Part shown: one piece after another, positions 23,312-33,920 of the stretch
How positions within the stretch are numbered: position 1 is the first letter of the stretch
Layout of the letters: each line of letters starts with the position of its first letter
Assembly (NCBI GenBank): GCA_023078555.1
Contig: CM041204.1
Coordinates: 3,688,430 to 3,752,429 of the forward strand
Length of the DNA stretch: 64,000 bases
Source of the DNA: Ulva prolifera
Taxonomy: Eukaryota > Chlorophyta > Ulvophyceae > Ulvales > Ulvaceae
Direction: 5' to 3'
Made by a program: the position numbers and the translations under genes
Notes under the pieces: model-generated
Told to the model about the DNA's origin: nothing
Databases searched by the model: none
The model's input: only the letters and a program-made list of their open reading frames with translations

Positions 23312-25554
23312 GCTGTCGAGTTTGACAAGTTCAGGCGCGCCGTACGTTTACTCCCGGACTGTTCCCAGATCAGCGCTGCAGAGACATGAGACGACCACGC
23401 CAAAGGACGCAGCGAGTGACGCACACAAGAAATGCACGGTGATCACTCACGAGCCTGCATTCTGCATGAGCGCAGCGACATGTTGCACTATCGATGGTCG
23501 CCCATGCGATAGCATGCTTCAACAGGACGAGTGCCCTTGGCCACAGGCTCAGTTGATGAGCCGCCTGGGACCACCGCGGATGCCCAGCACTGCCAGATTG
23601 CACCACCTTTAGCACACCGTGCAGCAGCTGGGCATGGAGTGACCCTGCTGCTTGGAGAACTGTTGCACACTTTCACAATAGTGTCAGCCTGGTGGCACAT
23701 GATTTTCACGTGCAGAAACTCGAGATCTCGGTGACTACATACGAGGCAAGATCCAGTATGTCATGCACAATGGTCGCCATCAGAGACTCCTGCGATGAGC
23801 GGTACTGTGCAACTTCATTTCATGCTGAATGATTGCGCCACATTTTAGCTGCATGCGGCTCTGGGTCACCTGCAGCTGTTGCTCGCCCACAGCATTGAAG
23901 GCATGAGCCGCTCCCGGAGGCTGCACAACCTGGAAGGCATCCAGCAGCCCAGCAAAACGCATGCAGCTAGCAACAGCGGCAGCGATGTACAGTCGGGCAT
24001 GTCTACATCAGTGTTGGGTCGTCGGGCCCGATCATATGTAACAATTCCGAATATTCAGGTCTAATTTCTGGGTGGCAACCCTGGAAATGCTGCAAAGCGA
24101 CCCGACTCTGGTCTACACTGCACCAGGTGGCTTGTCCGCAAGAGGCGCCTCGGCTACTCGCGGCCCGCCGAACGCTGCAGGGCCGCTGTCCGCATGGCGC
24201 ACAGATGCAACGATATCAACAGGGAGCACCATGCACAACACTCTCCCCACAACACACATGCCCGCTAGTCCCCGAATCTACCCATGGGGGAGCAACCAGC
24301 CGCTTGTCTCCTTGTCTGTGGCCGACTGGGGAGATGGAGTCCCAGATAAGCGCGCCTGTTGCACATGCCATGCCTGCAGCGAGGGCTGGCGCCGGCGAGA
24401 CAGCGCCCCTGCAGCTGCCTGGGGCCGCCCACAGACACCCTCCCCGACCGACAGCCGCCGTCAGCCACCTCGCCACAGCTGGCCGAGGGCGCCCCCTGCA
24501 TTGCAGCAGGCACGCCACACCTCAGAGCATCGCGTTGATGCGGCAGCACACAACAGGGCGGCAACACCGAGATCTGCAGGCTGCATCATGCTGCAGGTGC
24601 TCACCCGGCCGGCAGCGGCGCCCCTGTCATGCACGAGGTCCCACTCAGGCCCTGCAGCTGGGAGCAGGCATGAATTTTCGCTTTGAAAGCAGCGGCCTGG
24701 GCAGGCCCCTCCCGGACACTGCAGCACCGTGGACGCAGCATACCAGACACGCGAAAAGCACCAGGGACAGCACGCCCGGCACAGCCCCCGCTCGTCCGAT
24801 GCAGCCTGCAAGGGGAGGTCACTGGGACGTGTTCTGTGCAGACCACAGCAGCTCCCGCAAGACAGCATCTCCAATGCAGTGGATCCACAGATCAACAGAT
24901 GAGCAGAGCCAGCACAGTTAGCCCGTGGCGAAAGCTATCGATGGCGACAGACCGGCTGCGGGACGGCCATGACAGCCAACCAAGGATCAGGTATTGGAGG
25001 CCCTACTCAAGGCCTGCACGTGGGAGAAGGCCCCACAGCAGCGGCCCGGGCAGGCGCCTACCCTGCACTGCAGAACGGTGGTCACACCACGGTGGTCACA
25101 GCACACCCGAGAAAGCAAATCTGGCACAGTTCCCCTTATCTGACGCAGCCAGCGATGCACAACCTGTGCAAATTTAAAGCACAGCAGATACTGCATGATT
25201 ATTGCAGTGAGTCTGCAGATCAATAGAGTCAGCAGAGCCAACCGTGTGCACGCGGGGCAGATGTGTTGACGACCTGCTGCGGAACGTGCATATCAAGCAC
25301 CCCGACAAAAAAAGTCATTGCCCCGGCGGCCCTAGCTTGAACACTGAGCCTGCGAAACGCAGTGCCCTGACGATATGGCGTGCTCGGAACGCATGCCAGT
25401 GCATGCATACGTGGCAGACACAACACATCGCCACAACACTGCAAGAGTGACCCGACCGTTTAGAGAATTCCCTCAACGGTATACTTCAAAAAATACACGA
25501 GAAGCGAGAGGCAGTGCAGCGCCAGGCGCGACACAGCACACACCTGCAGGAGGC
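23312..25554. repeat. Intergenic part of array unit between genes B and C
   Basis: The sequence next to gene B (23312-24060) resembles the region upstream of gene C (29083-29640), and 24070-25554 is the 3' flank of gene C. At 24466-24492 the sequence lines up with the two flanks of the CACTA transposon joined together, without any insertion. No gene was recognised. Confidence 0.5.
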
Positions 25555-28500
25555 TCAGTCGATGCACACGTGCCCGAGTCCAGCAAACAGGCCCGTTGCC
25601 GAACGCGCCCGAAGTGGATCCGGGTCCGAGTCAACCCGCAAGCGGCGCAGGTGTGGCAGAGCCTGCAGCGCCTTCGTGACGGCGCGCCAGGCGCTCTCCG
25701 GGAGGTGTGTTTGTGCGAGGTTGAGCGCCTCAAGGCGTTGCAGCCGTGACATCAGGCGCGCCAGCGCTGCCGCGTCCGCGAACCTGAGATCGCTGCCGCT
25801 GACATCGAGCTCGCGCAACCCCTGGCCCGCCGCAGCCTGGAGCTGCCCCGCCGCCTCTAGTATGGCACTGACTCCGAAGTGGGAAGCCTCGTTCTGTTGC
25901 ATTGAGAGGTGGGTCAGATCCGGCATGCGGGGCAACAGCGCCGCGAGGCGCTCCAGCCCGATATCCCCGAGTCCATTGCTCCCCACACTCAGCGACTGCA
26001 GCGCCGGCATATGCGCTAACAGAGCCATGGTAGCCTTCATGTGTGCAGCTCCAGCATCGGGATATTCCCACAACAGATACTGAAAATCACGAACAGGCAA
26101 TTTCAGGGAGGTCAGGCGGGACAGCCGGGTGGGGTTGTGTGTGAGCAGATGTGTGCACACGCGCCTGGCTCCCACGCCAGGTGAAAAGGCGAGACTCTGC
26201 AGCGCTGTCAGCTCGGTCGCCGCAATCAGCTGTAGCAACACCGCAGCGCCATCCCCAACGTTGATCGAGTCGCATATCCCGATGTCCAGTGTGCGTAGCG
26301 CGGTCATCTGTTTCACAGCGTGCACAAACTCGACACTGCCCTCGTCACCCACATCTCCCCAGACGGCTGTCAGGGACGTCAGCCGCGTGAGGCTCGACAG
26401 CTGCGCCACCTGCGGCAGCGGCAGGTCACCATCGCTGGCGGAATCATCGCCTTCTATGACGCCCAGGTAGAAGCAATTGGTCAGTTCCAGCGACGAGAGG
26501 CGTGTCAGCTGCCCGACGGCATCCAGCAGCAGGCCCTGCGCCTCATGTGACACCATGTTGAAGTCTGAGTCATAGCACTGCTTGCAATTGATCTGCAGCG
26601 CCTCGAGGTCGGGAAGGGCCAGCAGCGCCGGCCCGAACGCATCAAGGCTTAGGTGCGAGACGTCAAGCGCGCGGACGCTGAGGTGGCGCAGCGAGCGCAG
26701 CTGCGCCAACGCGGCACACCACCGGGGCGGCTCCGGCCCGGGCTCGTCGCAAGCGATGTACGCATGATCCTCGCCGTGCGTGTGGTATGAGATCGTCAAC
26801 GCAAGCTGTGAGATCACAGCCCTGTTGGCCGGCACCCCCCCCATCAGTATCGGTCCGGCATCGCCCGTCGCCCCTCCCCTTATTGGTTGATCATGACATA
26901 CTCGCTTCCCTGCTGGCTCGGCATCATCACCATGCGGACTCCGAACCACGGCTGCGCTGTCTCTGGCACCGCTTGTGGCGCCGTCGACAATCACAGCATC
27001 TGCTGCTGGCGGAGTGTCAGCTGTGCCGGCATCTGAGACAGCGAGCTCGTGCGCTTCGGGGTCCCATGCGAGCTCTGCATCGCCCCCGGCGAGGGACGCA
27101 GCCGCCGCAAGCAGCTGGAACATGGGCGAGGCGCAGCTGGAGCAACAGAATCGCCCCTCAGGGTCCTCATACTCGTCGTAATACGCATCGGGATGCTCCT
27201 CCTGTAGATCGTGCTGCGTGCGGTGCTGCGGGCACGTCTCACGGCAGGGAGGCATCGGCGGGATGCGGAACGCGCCTGCGCCAGAGGGGCACCGGCAGCA
27301 GCTGCGCAGGATGGTGGGGTGGAGGTGCCGGGGCAGCAGCTGCAGGAGGCGCGCAATCTGGCGTCCGTCTGGGACCTTTGAGCTCGGTGAAGCCGCGGCC
27401 CAGCCGTCGTCGGCCACCTCGGCTGTCGCCGCCGCGGCGCGGGTCGCGGCCGCCAGGACACCCGGCACGCAGTGCGGCGGCATGGCCTGGACGATCTGGA
27501 CACCACCGCCGCGTCAGTGCTGTGCATGGAGACTGCTTGCGCCAGAGCTGACAGAAGACCATCGGGAGCGAGCGCATGACTAAGTGTCACTCTAGAGGCA
27601 CATCACTCACAGGATGCCGCACGGGGCTTGGTGCCTGAACTTGCAGTGGCGCCTGATGGAAGAAGTAAGCTATCGTGTCACGTTCCATGTACATGCGGTT
27701 TGTGTTGGGAGGGTCAGGCGATGCCATGCACCTTACAGCAGCCAGTGCCAGCAGATGTGTACAGCCGCACTGCGGCCATGCATGCGGGCGAGAGCAGACA
27801 GCGCCAGCACTGCTGTACAATTGTTAAGCTTAAGCACACCCAGCCAGAACACTGCGGGTAGGGGAGGCGCAGGCGGCCGCACCTGGTACGCCCTGGCACA
27901 CTCAGCGGCTGAAGGCGGTGGCTTCATGTCGAACGCCCCGTCCGCATAGTCGCCTAGAATTGCGACGAGGAGTCTCATTTCTACGGCTGAGACTGTCTTG
28001 TTGTCGCGCAAAAAGTCTGCAGCCTGCACGCGGACTGATCATCTGCCTGTAGCCGTCGCTAGAGATGGCATGCTGTGAACGTCCCGGTGCAGGAGCCTGA
28101 AGCAATGATGCTGGATGATACTGTGATAGGCATTCGGCTGGGAGCCCCCCGCTCATACGGTCCAAGCCATGGCACCCGGGTCCTGCCTACACCGTCATAT
28201 CAGCGGACCATGAAACAACATGCCGGCACGTGCGCGACACGTCAAAGTACCCAAGCTCCATGATTGATGAATGCACCAACACCGACAGCCCACCCGTGAC
28301 TTGTCGAGACATATACCAAAACACACAGCTGGGGCTAGGGCATGCAGCACAAGCGTCCCCGCATGAGCTCAGCGATTCAGGGGGTCATGCACTCCCGCTA
28401 AAGGGTGGGACCAGTAAGTGCGCGCCAAATTGACAGCGAACTTGGCAGGTTGGGGAGGCATCGAGCATTGTCTATGTCGTTTCGGCTCTCTGGGAGGTCG

Positions 28501-29082
28501 AGCCCAGCGTTGGGGAGCCTGCCCAACGCGAGGACTGATCGTACGAGTTAGACCTCCCAGATTGTGCAATAGACATAGCCAATAGTCAAAAGCTTGCCCT
28601 CTTCGTCAAATTCGCGGTCGATTTTGCGCGCCTTGCTGGTCCCACCCTTTAGCGGGAGTGCATGACCCCCTGGCGATTCTAGGTGAATCAACAGCATGCT
28701 GGATTTGATCACAGAAGCAGGACAGCATCAGATCGCATCTATCCCTGATAAATGTATGCATGACTGTTGGTCGCACTTTTAGGGCCTTCACCAGTGTGTC
28801 CTCGAGCGCCAGGCACTGCTGGTCGCTTTCACCAGCACCGCCTGCAGCTGCGGACTCACAGGACAGCGCGCACTGTGCCCATGCCTTCAATTCTGCGATG
28901 GACAATGGCAAAGGGAGATCCATGTGCGATCCGTCTGCTTGTTCGTGCAGATCAAGGAGCAAGTCAGATCGTTCGGCCAAGCGTGCCGGTATGTCCACAG
29001 CCTCTGTCGCGCAAACGGACAACGGCGCACCAGCAGCCAGCCGGATCGATGTACGAGACGTGACAACATCTATCGTGCTCAT
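25555..29082 (-). CDS. Gene C: Skp1/BTB-like plus leucine-rich-repeat protein (3 exons)
   Basis: Exons 29082-28777 (102 codons), 28023-27883 (47 codons) and 27495-25555 (647 codons with stop) join in phase 0 to give about 795 residues. Exon 1 starts MSTIDVVTSRTSIRLAAG and ends EDTLVKALK; exon 2 is the invariant 141-nt AADFLRD exon. The LRR exon has the Cys-rich N-terminal motif and repeats such as LQSLSVGSNGLGDIGLERLA and LRELDVSGSDLRFADAA. Intron 1 carries a 295-bp inverted-repeat element (28378-28672). The copy looks intact, and it is the last unit before the transposon. Confidence 0.75.
28378..28672. mobile_element. 295-bp MITE (hAT-like termini) in gene C intron 1
   Basis: The element has long terminal inverted repeats beginning CAGGGGGTCATGCACTCCC. 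The complementary arm closes at 28672, and similarity extends about 60 bp inward. It is flanked by the direct repeat GCGATT (28372-28377 and 28673-28678). CAGGGG-type termini suggest the hAT superfamily, although hAT duplications are usually 8 bp. There is no coding sequence. Confidence 0.8.
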
Positions 29083-29962
29083 GCTGCTAAGCTTGGGACG
29101 TCGAGGAGCGCTGCAGGTATTCCTGGACTGTTCTAAGATCTGCGCTGCAGAGGCACGAGACGACCACGCCAAGGTACCAGCGAGTGAAGCACACGACAAT
29201 GCACGGTTGGTACCCAAAATTCCACAATCTGCATGAGCGACGTATTGCAACGATGTCGATGGTCGCCCATGCGAAAGCATGCCTGAACGAGACCATGGCC
29301 CCTTCACCACAGCCTTAACGAGTCACCTGTGACCACAGCGCATGCCCAGTGCTGCCAGATTGCACAACCTGTACGACACCGTGCATCAGCTAGGCATGGA
29401 GTGACCCTGCTGCGTGGAGAACTGTTGCACACTTACATAATAACATGTCGGCATGGTATGGCATGCCACATGGCAGATGATTTGGACACGTGGAAACTCC
29501 GAGATCTAGGTGACTACACATGACGCTACCTTCGTTACGTTATGGATGATAGCTATGATCAGTGACTCCTGCGATGAGCGGAACTGTGCAGATTTATTAC
29601 ATGCTTGTTCGTTGCGCCACGTTTGAGCTGCACGTGGCTCTCGGCCACCCGGCCGATACATGCCTGAAATGTTGAAGGCACGCCCAGGTTCCCAGACGCT
29701 GCACGTACTGGAAGACCTCCAGCAGCTCAGAAGCATGCATGCATACAGTCAGCAGCAGCGATACACTGTCAGTTGTGTCTGCCACTGCACCAGGTGCCCG
29801 GGCGCACACGGAGGCTCCGGCCCGCTCGCGTCCAGCAGATCGTACCAGTGCCGGAGTTCGCGGTGGTGGAAGGATACAACACAACAAACATCAGACGGCG
29901 TCGTCCACCTAGCTCTCACTAAGTACCACACACGCCCGCCTGTCCACGACTTTTGGTCCAAT
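29083..29962. other. Upstream region of gene C
   Basis: No gene was recognised. Much of it is homologous to the region upstream of gene B (23312-24060), so it should contain the array-type promoter. I could not identify a specific core element. Confidence 0.4.
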
Positions 29963-30221
29963 GGGTTGAGGACGGATTAAAAGCTACCCCCTCCGTTTCA
30001 GGAGGTCGTGGGTTCGATTCTGCGTGCGCTTTGGGGAATCGAAACGGCCGTACGTGACCACCTCGCTTAGCACAGGAGGAGGCCCTATGAGTTGCGTACG
30101 GTCGTCTGAGGGGGGTTTCCAGGTGGTTTACCCCTTCGGCATATGTGGTCCCGTTAATTCGGAGTTGTCAATGTCCAATAGGGTACGGCTCAGTAAATTT
30201 AGATTTACTTTTACTTTACTC
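29963..30221 (+). mobile_element. tRNA-derived SINE, copy 1
   Basis: A 259-bp element nearly identical to 60912-61172. Its head resembles a tRNA gene with an A-box-like region (GGGTTGAGGACGG, ATTAAAAGC) and a B box GGTTCGATTCT about 45 bp later. A unique body ends in a short (TTTAC)n tail. RNA polymerase III transcription and LINE-driven mobilisation are expected for this class. It inserted in the array unit between genes C and D, close to the later CACTA insertion point. No duplication was seen at this copy. Confidence 0.75.
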
Positions 30222-30425
30222 TACCCATGGGAGCAACCTCTCACGTGTCTCCCTATCGGTGGCCGCCTTGAGATGGACTCCCAGACAAGAGCATCTGCTG
30301 CATATGCGATGGCATTCGCCATGCCTGCATCGAGGGTTGGCACCCGGGAGACAGCGCCCCTGCAGACTGGGGCCGCCGTCCCGCCCACAGACACCAGCCC
30401 GGACCTGCAGCCGTCGCCAGCCACC

Positions 30426-30446
30426 ACACACTAGGAGAATGGTGAC
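30426..30446 (+). repeat. Outer CACTA element, left target duplication (ACA) and terminal inverted repeat
   Basis: ACA at 30426-30428 is followed by the 18-bp terminus at 30429-30446. It matches the complement of the right end without mismatch. Confidence 0.92.
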
Positions 30447-30720
30447 ATTCCGGGGCGGAACCGAAGGCGTTCCGCTGACAGAGGAACGTTCCTACGAGGC
30501 TCTTGACCTTCCGCCCGCGTGCGTATGCTTCACAAGGAACGATGGTGGCGGAATGTCCTATGGCTTCCTCGGTGGCCGCGGAATGTCCGATGGCTTCCTT
30601 GGTGGCCGCGGAATGTCCTATGGCTTCCTTGGTTGCCGCGGAATGTCCTATGGCATCCTGGGCAACAGCGCTGACCGGAACGTACGCGTGTGCTCTTCCA
30701 TAGCGCGAGACCAGGCCAAG
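30447..30720 (+). repeat. Left subterminal repeats of the outer element
   Basis: TTCCG/CGGAA motifs are dense here (GGAACG, GCGTTCCGC, GGAACGTTCC). From about 30550 a roughly 30-bp repeat occurs as GCGGAATGTCC plus TATGGCTTCC, four times. CACTA transposase accessory proteins bind short motifs repeated near both ends, so these are likely binding sites; that role is inferred. Confidence 0.65.
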
Positions 30721-30984
30721 CAGTCTCCGCAGATGAAGAACACTGGAAAGCCATTGCAAGCTGTTGCGAAAGCTACAGCGCACATGCAGGTCCGGCAGAC
30801 CGAGCTTGGAAATGTGTTGACACATTATGTTGGTAAGGAGTGAGCACAGCAGGATTTAAATGCGGCGCACATATGCGTCGAGGATTCGCCTTATAGGCTG
30901 GTCTGGTGCAACGCTGGATTGTCTGGGTAAGATATGGACCTCATTCGTAATTTGGATCTGGCCTGCTAATGGTCGGTGTGGCAC

Positions 30985-31950
30985 CTTCCATGGCAGCGCC
31001 TGTGTGCCCAGTCAGCACCTTCGTGGAATGGTCGGTGCCTCACCAACCATTCTGTATGCGAGCAATGCATGTGCCCCTTCCAGGGCAGCGCCTGTGTGCC
31101 CAGTCAGCACCTTCGTGGACTGGTCGGTGCCTCACCAACCATTCTGTATGTGAGCAATGCATGTGCCCCTTCCAGTCCGCTCTGGGGCAGCGCCCGTGTG
31201 CCCAGTCAGCACCTTCGTGGAATGGTCGGTGCCTCACCAACCATTCTGTATGCGAGCAATGCATGTGCCCCTTCCAGGGCAGCGCCTGTGTGCCCAGTCA
31301 GCACCTTCGTGGAATGGTCGGTGCCTCACCAACCATTCTGTATGCGAGCAATGCATGTGCCCCTTCCAGTCCGCTCTGGGGCAGCGCCCGTGTGCCCAGT
31401 CAGCACCTTCGTGGAATGGTCGGTGCCTCACCAACCATTCCGTATGCGAGCAATGCATGTGCCCCTTCCAGGGCAGCGCCTGTGTGCCCAGTCGGCACCT
31501 TCGTGGAATGGTCGGTGCCTCACCAACCATTCTGTATGCGAGCAATGCATGTGCCCCTTCCAGGGCAGCGCCCGTGTGCCCAGTCAGCACCTTCGTGGAA
31601 TGGTCGGTGCCTCACCAACCATTCTGTATGCGAGCAATGCATGTGCCCCTTCCAGTCCGCTCTGGGGCAGCGCCCGTGTCCCCAGTCAGCACCTTCGTGG
31701 AATGGTCGGTGCCTCACCAACCATTCTGTATGCGAGCAATGCATGTGCCCCTTCCAGTCCGCTCTGGGGCAGCGCCCGTGTCCCCAGTCAGCACCTTCGT
31801 GGAATGGTCGGTGCCTCACCAACCATTCTGTATGCGAGCAATGCATGTGCCCCTTCCAGTCCGCTCTGGGGCAGCGCCCGTGTGCCCAGTCAGCACCTTC
31901 GTGGAATGGTCGGTGCCTCACCAACCATTCCGTATGCGAGCAATGCATGA
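30985..31950 (+). repeat. Tandem array with imperfect palindrome, about ten 96/109-bp units
   Basis: Each unit contains GAATGGTCGGTGCC then TCACCAACCATTC, which can fold on itself, plus a constant part with GCAATGCATGTGCCCCTTCC. Some units carry a 13-bp extra (AGTCCGCTCTGGG), which explains the two lengths. Open frames in several phases arise from the periodicity. The array lies between the left subterminal region and the plus-strand gene at 32231. A non-repeated piece (31960-32090) that is also present, diverged, at 43960-44062 follows. Confidence 0.85.
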
Positions 31951-32230
31951 GCCCGGCTGCTGAAGTGTCGACAGGATGCCCACGAGCACCGAGTATCGAC
32001 TTTGCTGAACTCTGGAGTGAGCGTGGTACCTTCCAAGCTTCCCAGAGCGCTGTGAGTCGCTTCAGACGAGGCAAGGTTGTTGTCGCGTGACCGCAGTCTC
32101 ATCACGGCATTGATATAGACTCAGAGTTGTGTATCTATCGCTGGTATCGTCCTGGCGTCTACTGCGGCTAGCTGATTGTGTGCTGCGTCCCGGAAGTTTT
32201 TTCAGATAATTTCGAAAAGTGTTGTAGAAG

Positions 32231-33607
32231 ATGTCTGTCGTGGGTGGTGAGGAAGCTGTAGCCTGTTGCCCTGGCGATGCCCAGCCTGACACAAGCGTTG
32301 CTGCGTTCACACCACCCGCCTGTCTGCGGCCGGCGCTGTCTCCCGTGATTGGCGCGCTGATATCTCGGTCAGGCCATTTTACGGACTTGGGGCGCGTCGG
32401 CCGTAAAGGACAGCCCGGCTCTGACAGCGCTTGCGACGCTTGGTTGAATGCCGGGCTACAGGCGGTGGGCCGTGTCTCGCAAACAGTAGAACAGGGCGTA
32501 GCATACGTGAAATATTCTGTAGTGCTCGCTTGTCTGCAACTCGGGGCGTGGATGCGCGAGCAGGAGGAGTTGTTGGTGCCAGCATGGGATGGAATCTCAG
32601 CACCTCCACCTGGACGTGACGCCCCTTGTGTGTTGGCGAAGTTGTACGGTCAGAAAAAGGTGTGCCCACCCCAGACCCAGGAGGTCCGATCTGTTTGGCC
32701 CCGACATTACACACGGCAAATGCACTGTCGGCGCCCATGCCCATCCGCCACACCCCCGCCCTTGTCACACCCGCCCTTGTTGGTGAATTCGCCATCCCGA
32801 GTCCCCCCGGATCATGTAGGTGCCTGTAACTGGGAATGTTCGCCAGCATGCCCCACCAGCGCCCGCTCGGGCGACTACCGAATCGGGTCACGCTGGGGCT
32901 GCTGGCTCCGAGACTGTGCAACAGAGCGACAGGGCGGCGCGCGGGCTCCCGCAGTTGAAGAGCTCCAAGAAGCGGAAACAGCCCGATGCCCCCCCGAAGG
33001 AACACGGCAGTATAAACCCCCCCCCCCCCCCTCTACGACACTTGTGTACTGTCGACAGTGCCTCCGTGTCGCCGTGTTTCCGACAGTTGCACGTGGTGTA
33101 TCACGTTGTGTGAGCGGGGTGTGTTTTGTAGAGTACTACGTCGCCACTCCTCGGGCCATGTTGTGGGCCTGGTGCTTTTTCTTCAGTGGCCTCCCCCCAG
33201 ACGCTCAGTGCATGGACGTGCCCAGCACCAAGCGTTCAGAGGCCGAGGAGGGGACGGGCGGTAAAAAGGGCAAAGCCAAACTCAAGGTGCCCGAGCCCAC
33301 CTGCAACGTGCCGGTGGGTTGTAACCCCCTGTGCTCGTTGTTTTTGTACGAGAAGACGAGGGCAGCACTTCTCTGCTCTGAAAGCGGGAGGTCTCCAAGC
33401 GATGAATTGGCAGTGCGGGTCTATCAGGAGACAGCTTGCCGATCCGTCCTGTCAGGGCACAAGGGTGAGGTGTCCAAAGCGGTGACAAACTTGGCCGCCT
33501 GTGGGGGTCTGCTTACCGACATCCACATATTCTACCCTCATCTCATAGACGTACATGTGCGTTCCTCTTCTCTGGGCACCCACTACAAACTTGCCTGGCG
33601 CATGTGA
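32231..33607 (+). CDS. CACTA-borne hypothetical gene, 5' block
   Basis: A 458-codon open frame begins MSVVGGEEAVACCPGDAQP and ends at 33607. The beginning is conserved, in degenerate form, at 44256 in the nested element at the same relative position after the palindrome repeats, which supports a real start. An intron is likely in the middle: a GTGTGC donor follows QKK near 32658 and a pyrimidine-rich TTTTTCTTCAG acceptor ends at about 33187. The last part has a Lys-rich stretch (GGKKGKAKLK). No known domain was recognised. It may be a transposon accessory protein like the second gene of En/Spm elements, but there is no direct evidence for that function. Confidence 0.5.
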   Translation: MSVVGGEEAVACCPGDAQPDTSVAAFTPPACLRPALSPVIGALISRSGHFTDLGRVGRKGQPGSDSACDAWLNAGLQAVGRVSQTVEQGVAYVKYSVVLACLQLGAWMREQEELLVPAWDGISAPPPGRDAPCVLAKLYGQKKVCPPQTQEVRSVWPRHYTRQMHCRRPCPSATPPPLSHPPLLVNSPSRVPPDHVGACNWECSPACPTSARSGDYRIGSRWGCWLRDCATERQGGARAPAVEELQEAETARCPPEGTRQYKPPPPPSTTLVYCRQCLRVAVFPTVARGVSRCVSGVCFVEYYVATPRAMLWAWCFFFSGLPPDAQCMDVPSTKRSEAEEGTGGKKGKAKLKVPEPTCNVPVGCNPLCSLFLYEKTRAALLCSESGRSPSDELAVRVYQETACRSVLSGHKGEVSKAVTNLAACGGLLTDIHIFYPHLIDVHVRSSSLGTHYKLAWRM

Positions 33608-33920
33608 CGTTGACCAGTAGCCTATCGCAGTTGTCCCCATTCCGGCCTTGCGTGTGTCTTTTTCGCCCGATCGGGGAATCAGGTCAGGGGTGCAGCGATT
33701 TAGCAAACAGACCGTCTGCAGGACATTGACATCATTGGGGAGTTTGTTGCGGCCGTCTATAATCTGGCCCCTTTTGTTGTGGAGTACGCAGCGGCACACC
33801 CTCTGCTGAATCCGAGGCTGGTGTGGCTCCTTCAAATACGAATCTCCCTGTAGCCACGACTACGGCGTGTGTTAGCTGCACATGTAGTCACTCAATCTAG
33901 GAGTTGTATACTCAACTAGC

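Noticed and set aside
28378-28672. Small non-coding RNA gene suggested by the long hairpin
   Set aside because: Target-site duplication and terminal CAGGGG show a transposable element; the hairpin is its inverted repeats.
29963-30080. tRNA gene
   Set aside because: There is a B box and tRNA-like head, but no complete cloverleaf or acceptor stem, and the sequence recurs as part of a 260-bp SINE.
30969-32090. Long open frames of 270-370 codons through the left palindrome array
   Set aside because: They occur in several frames and both strands because 96- and 109-bp units keep phases open. The translations are just the repeat.
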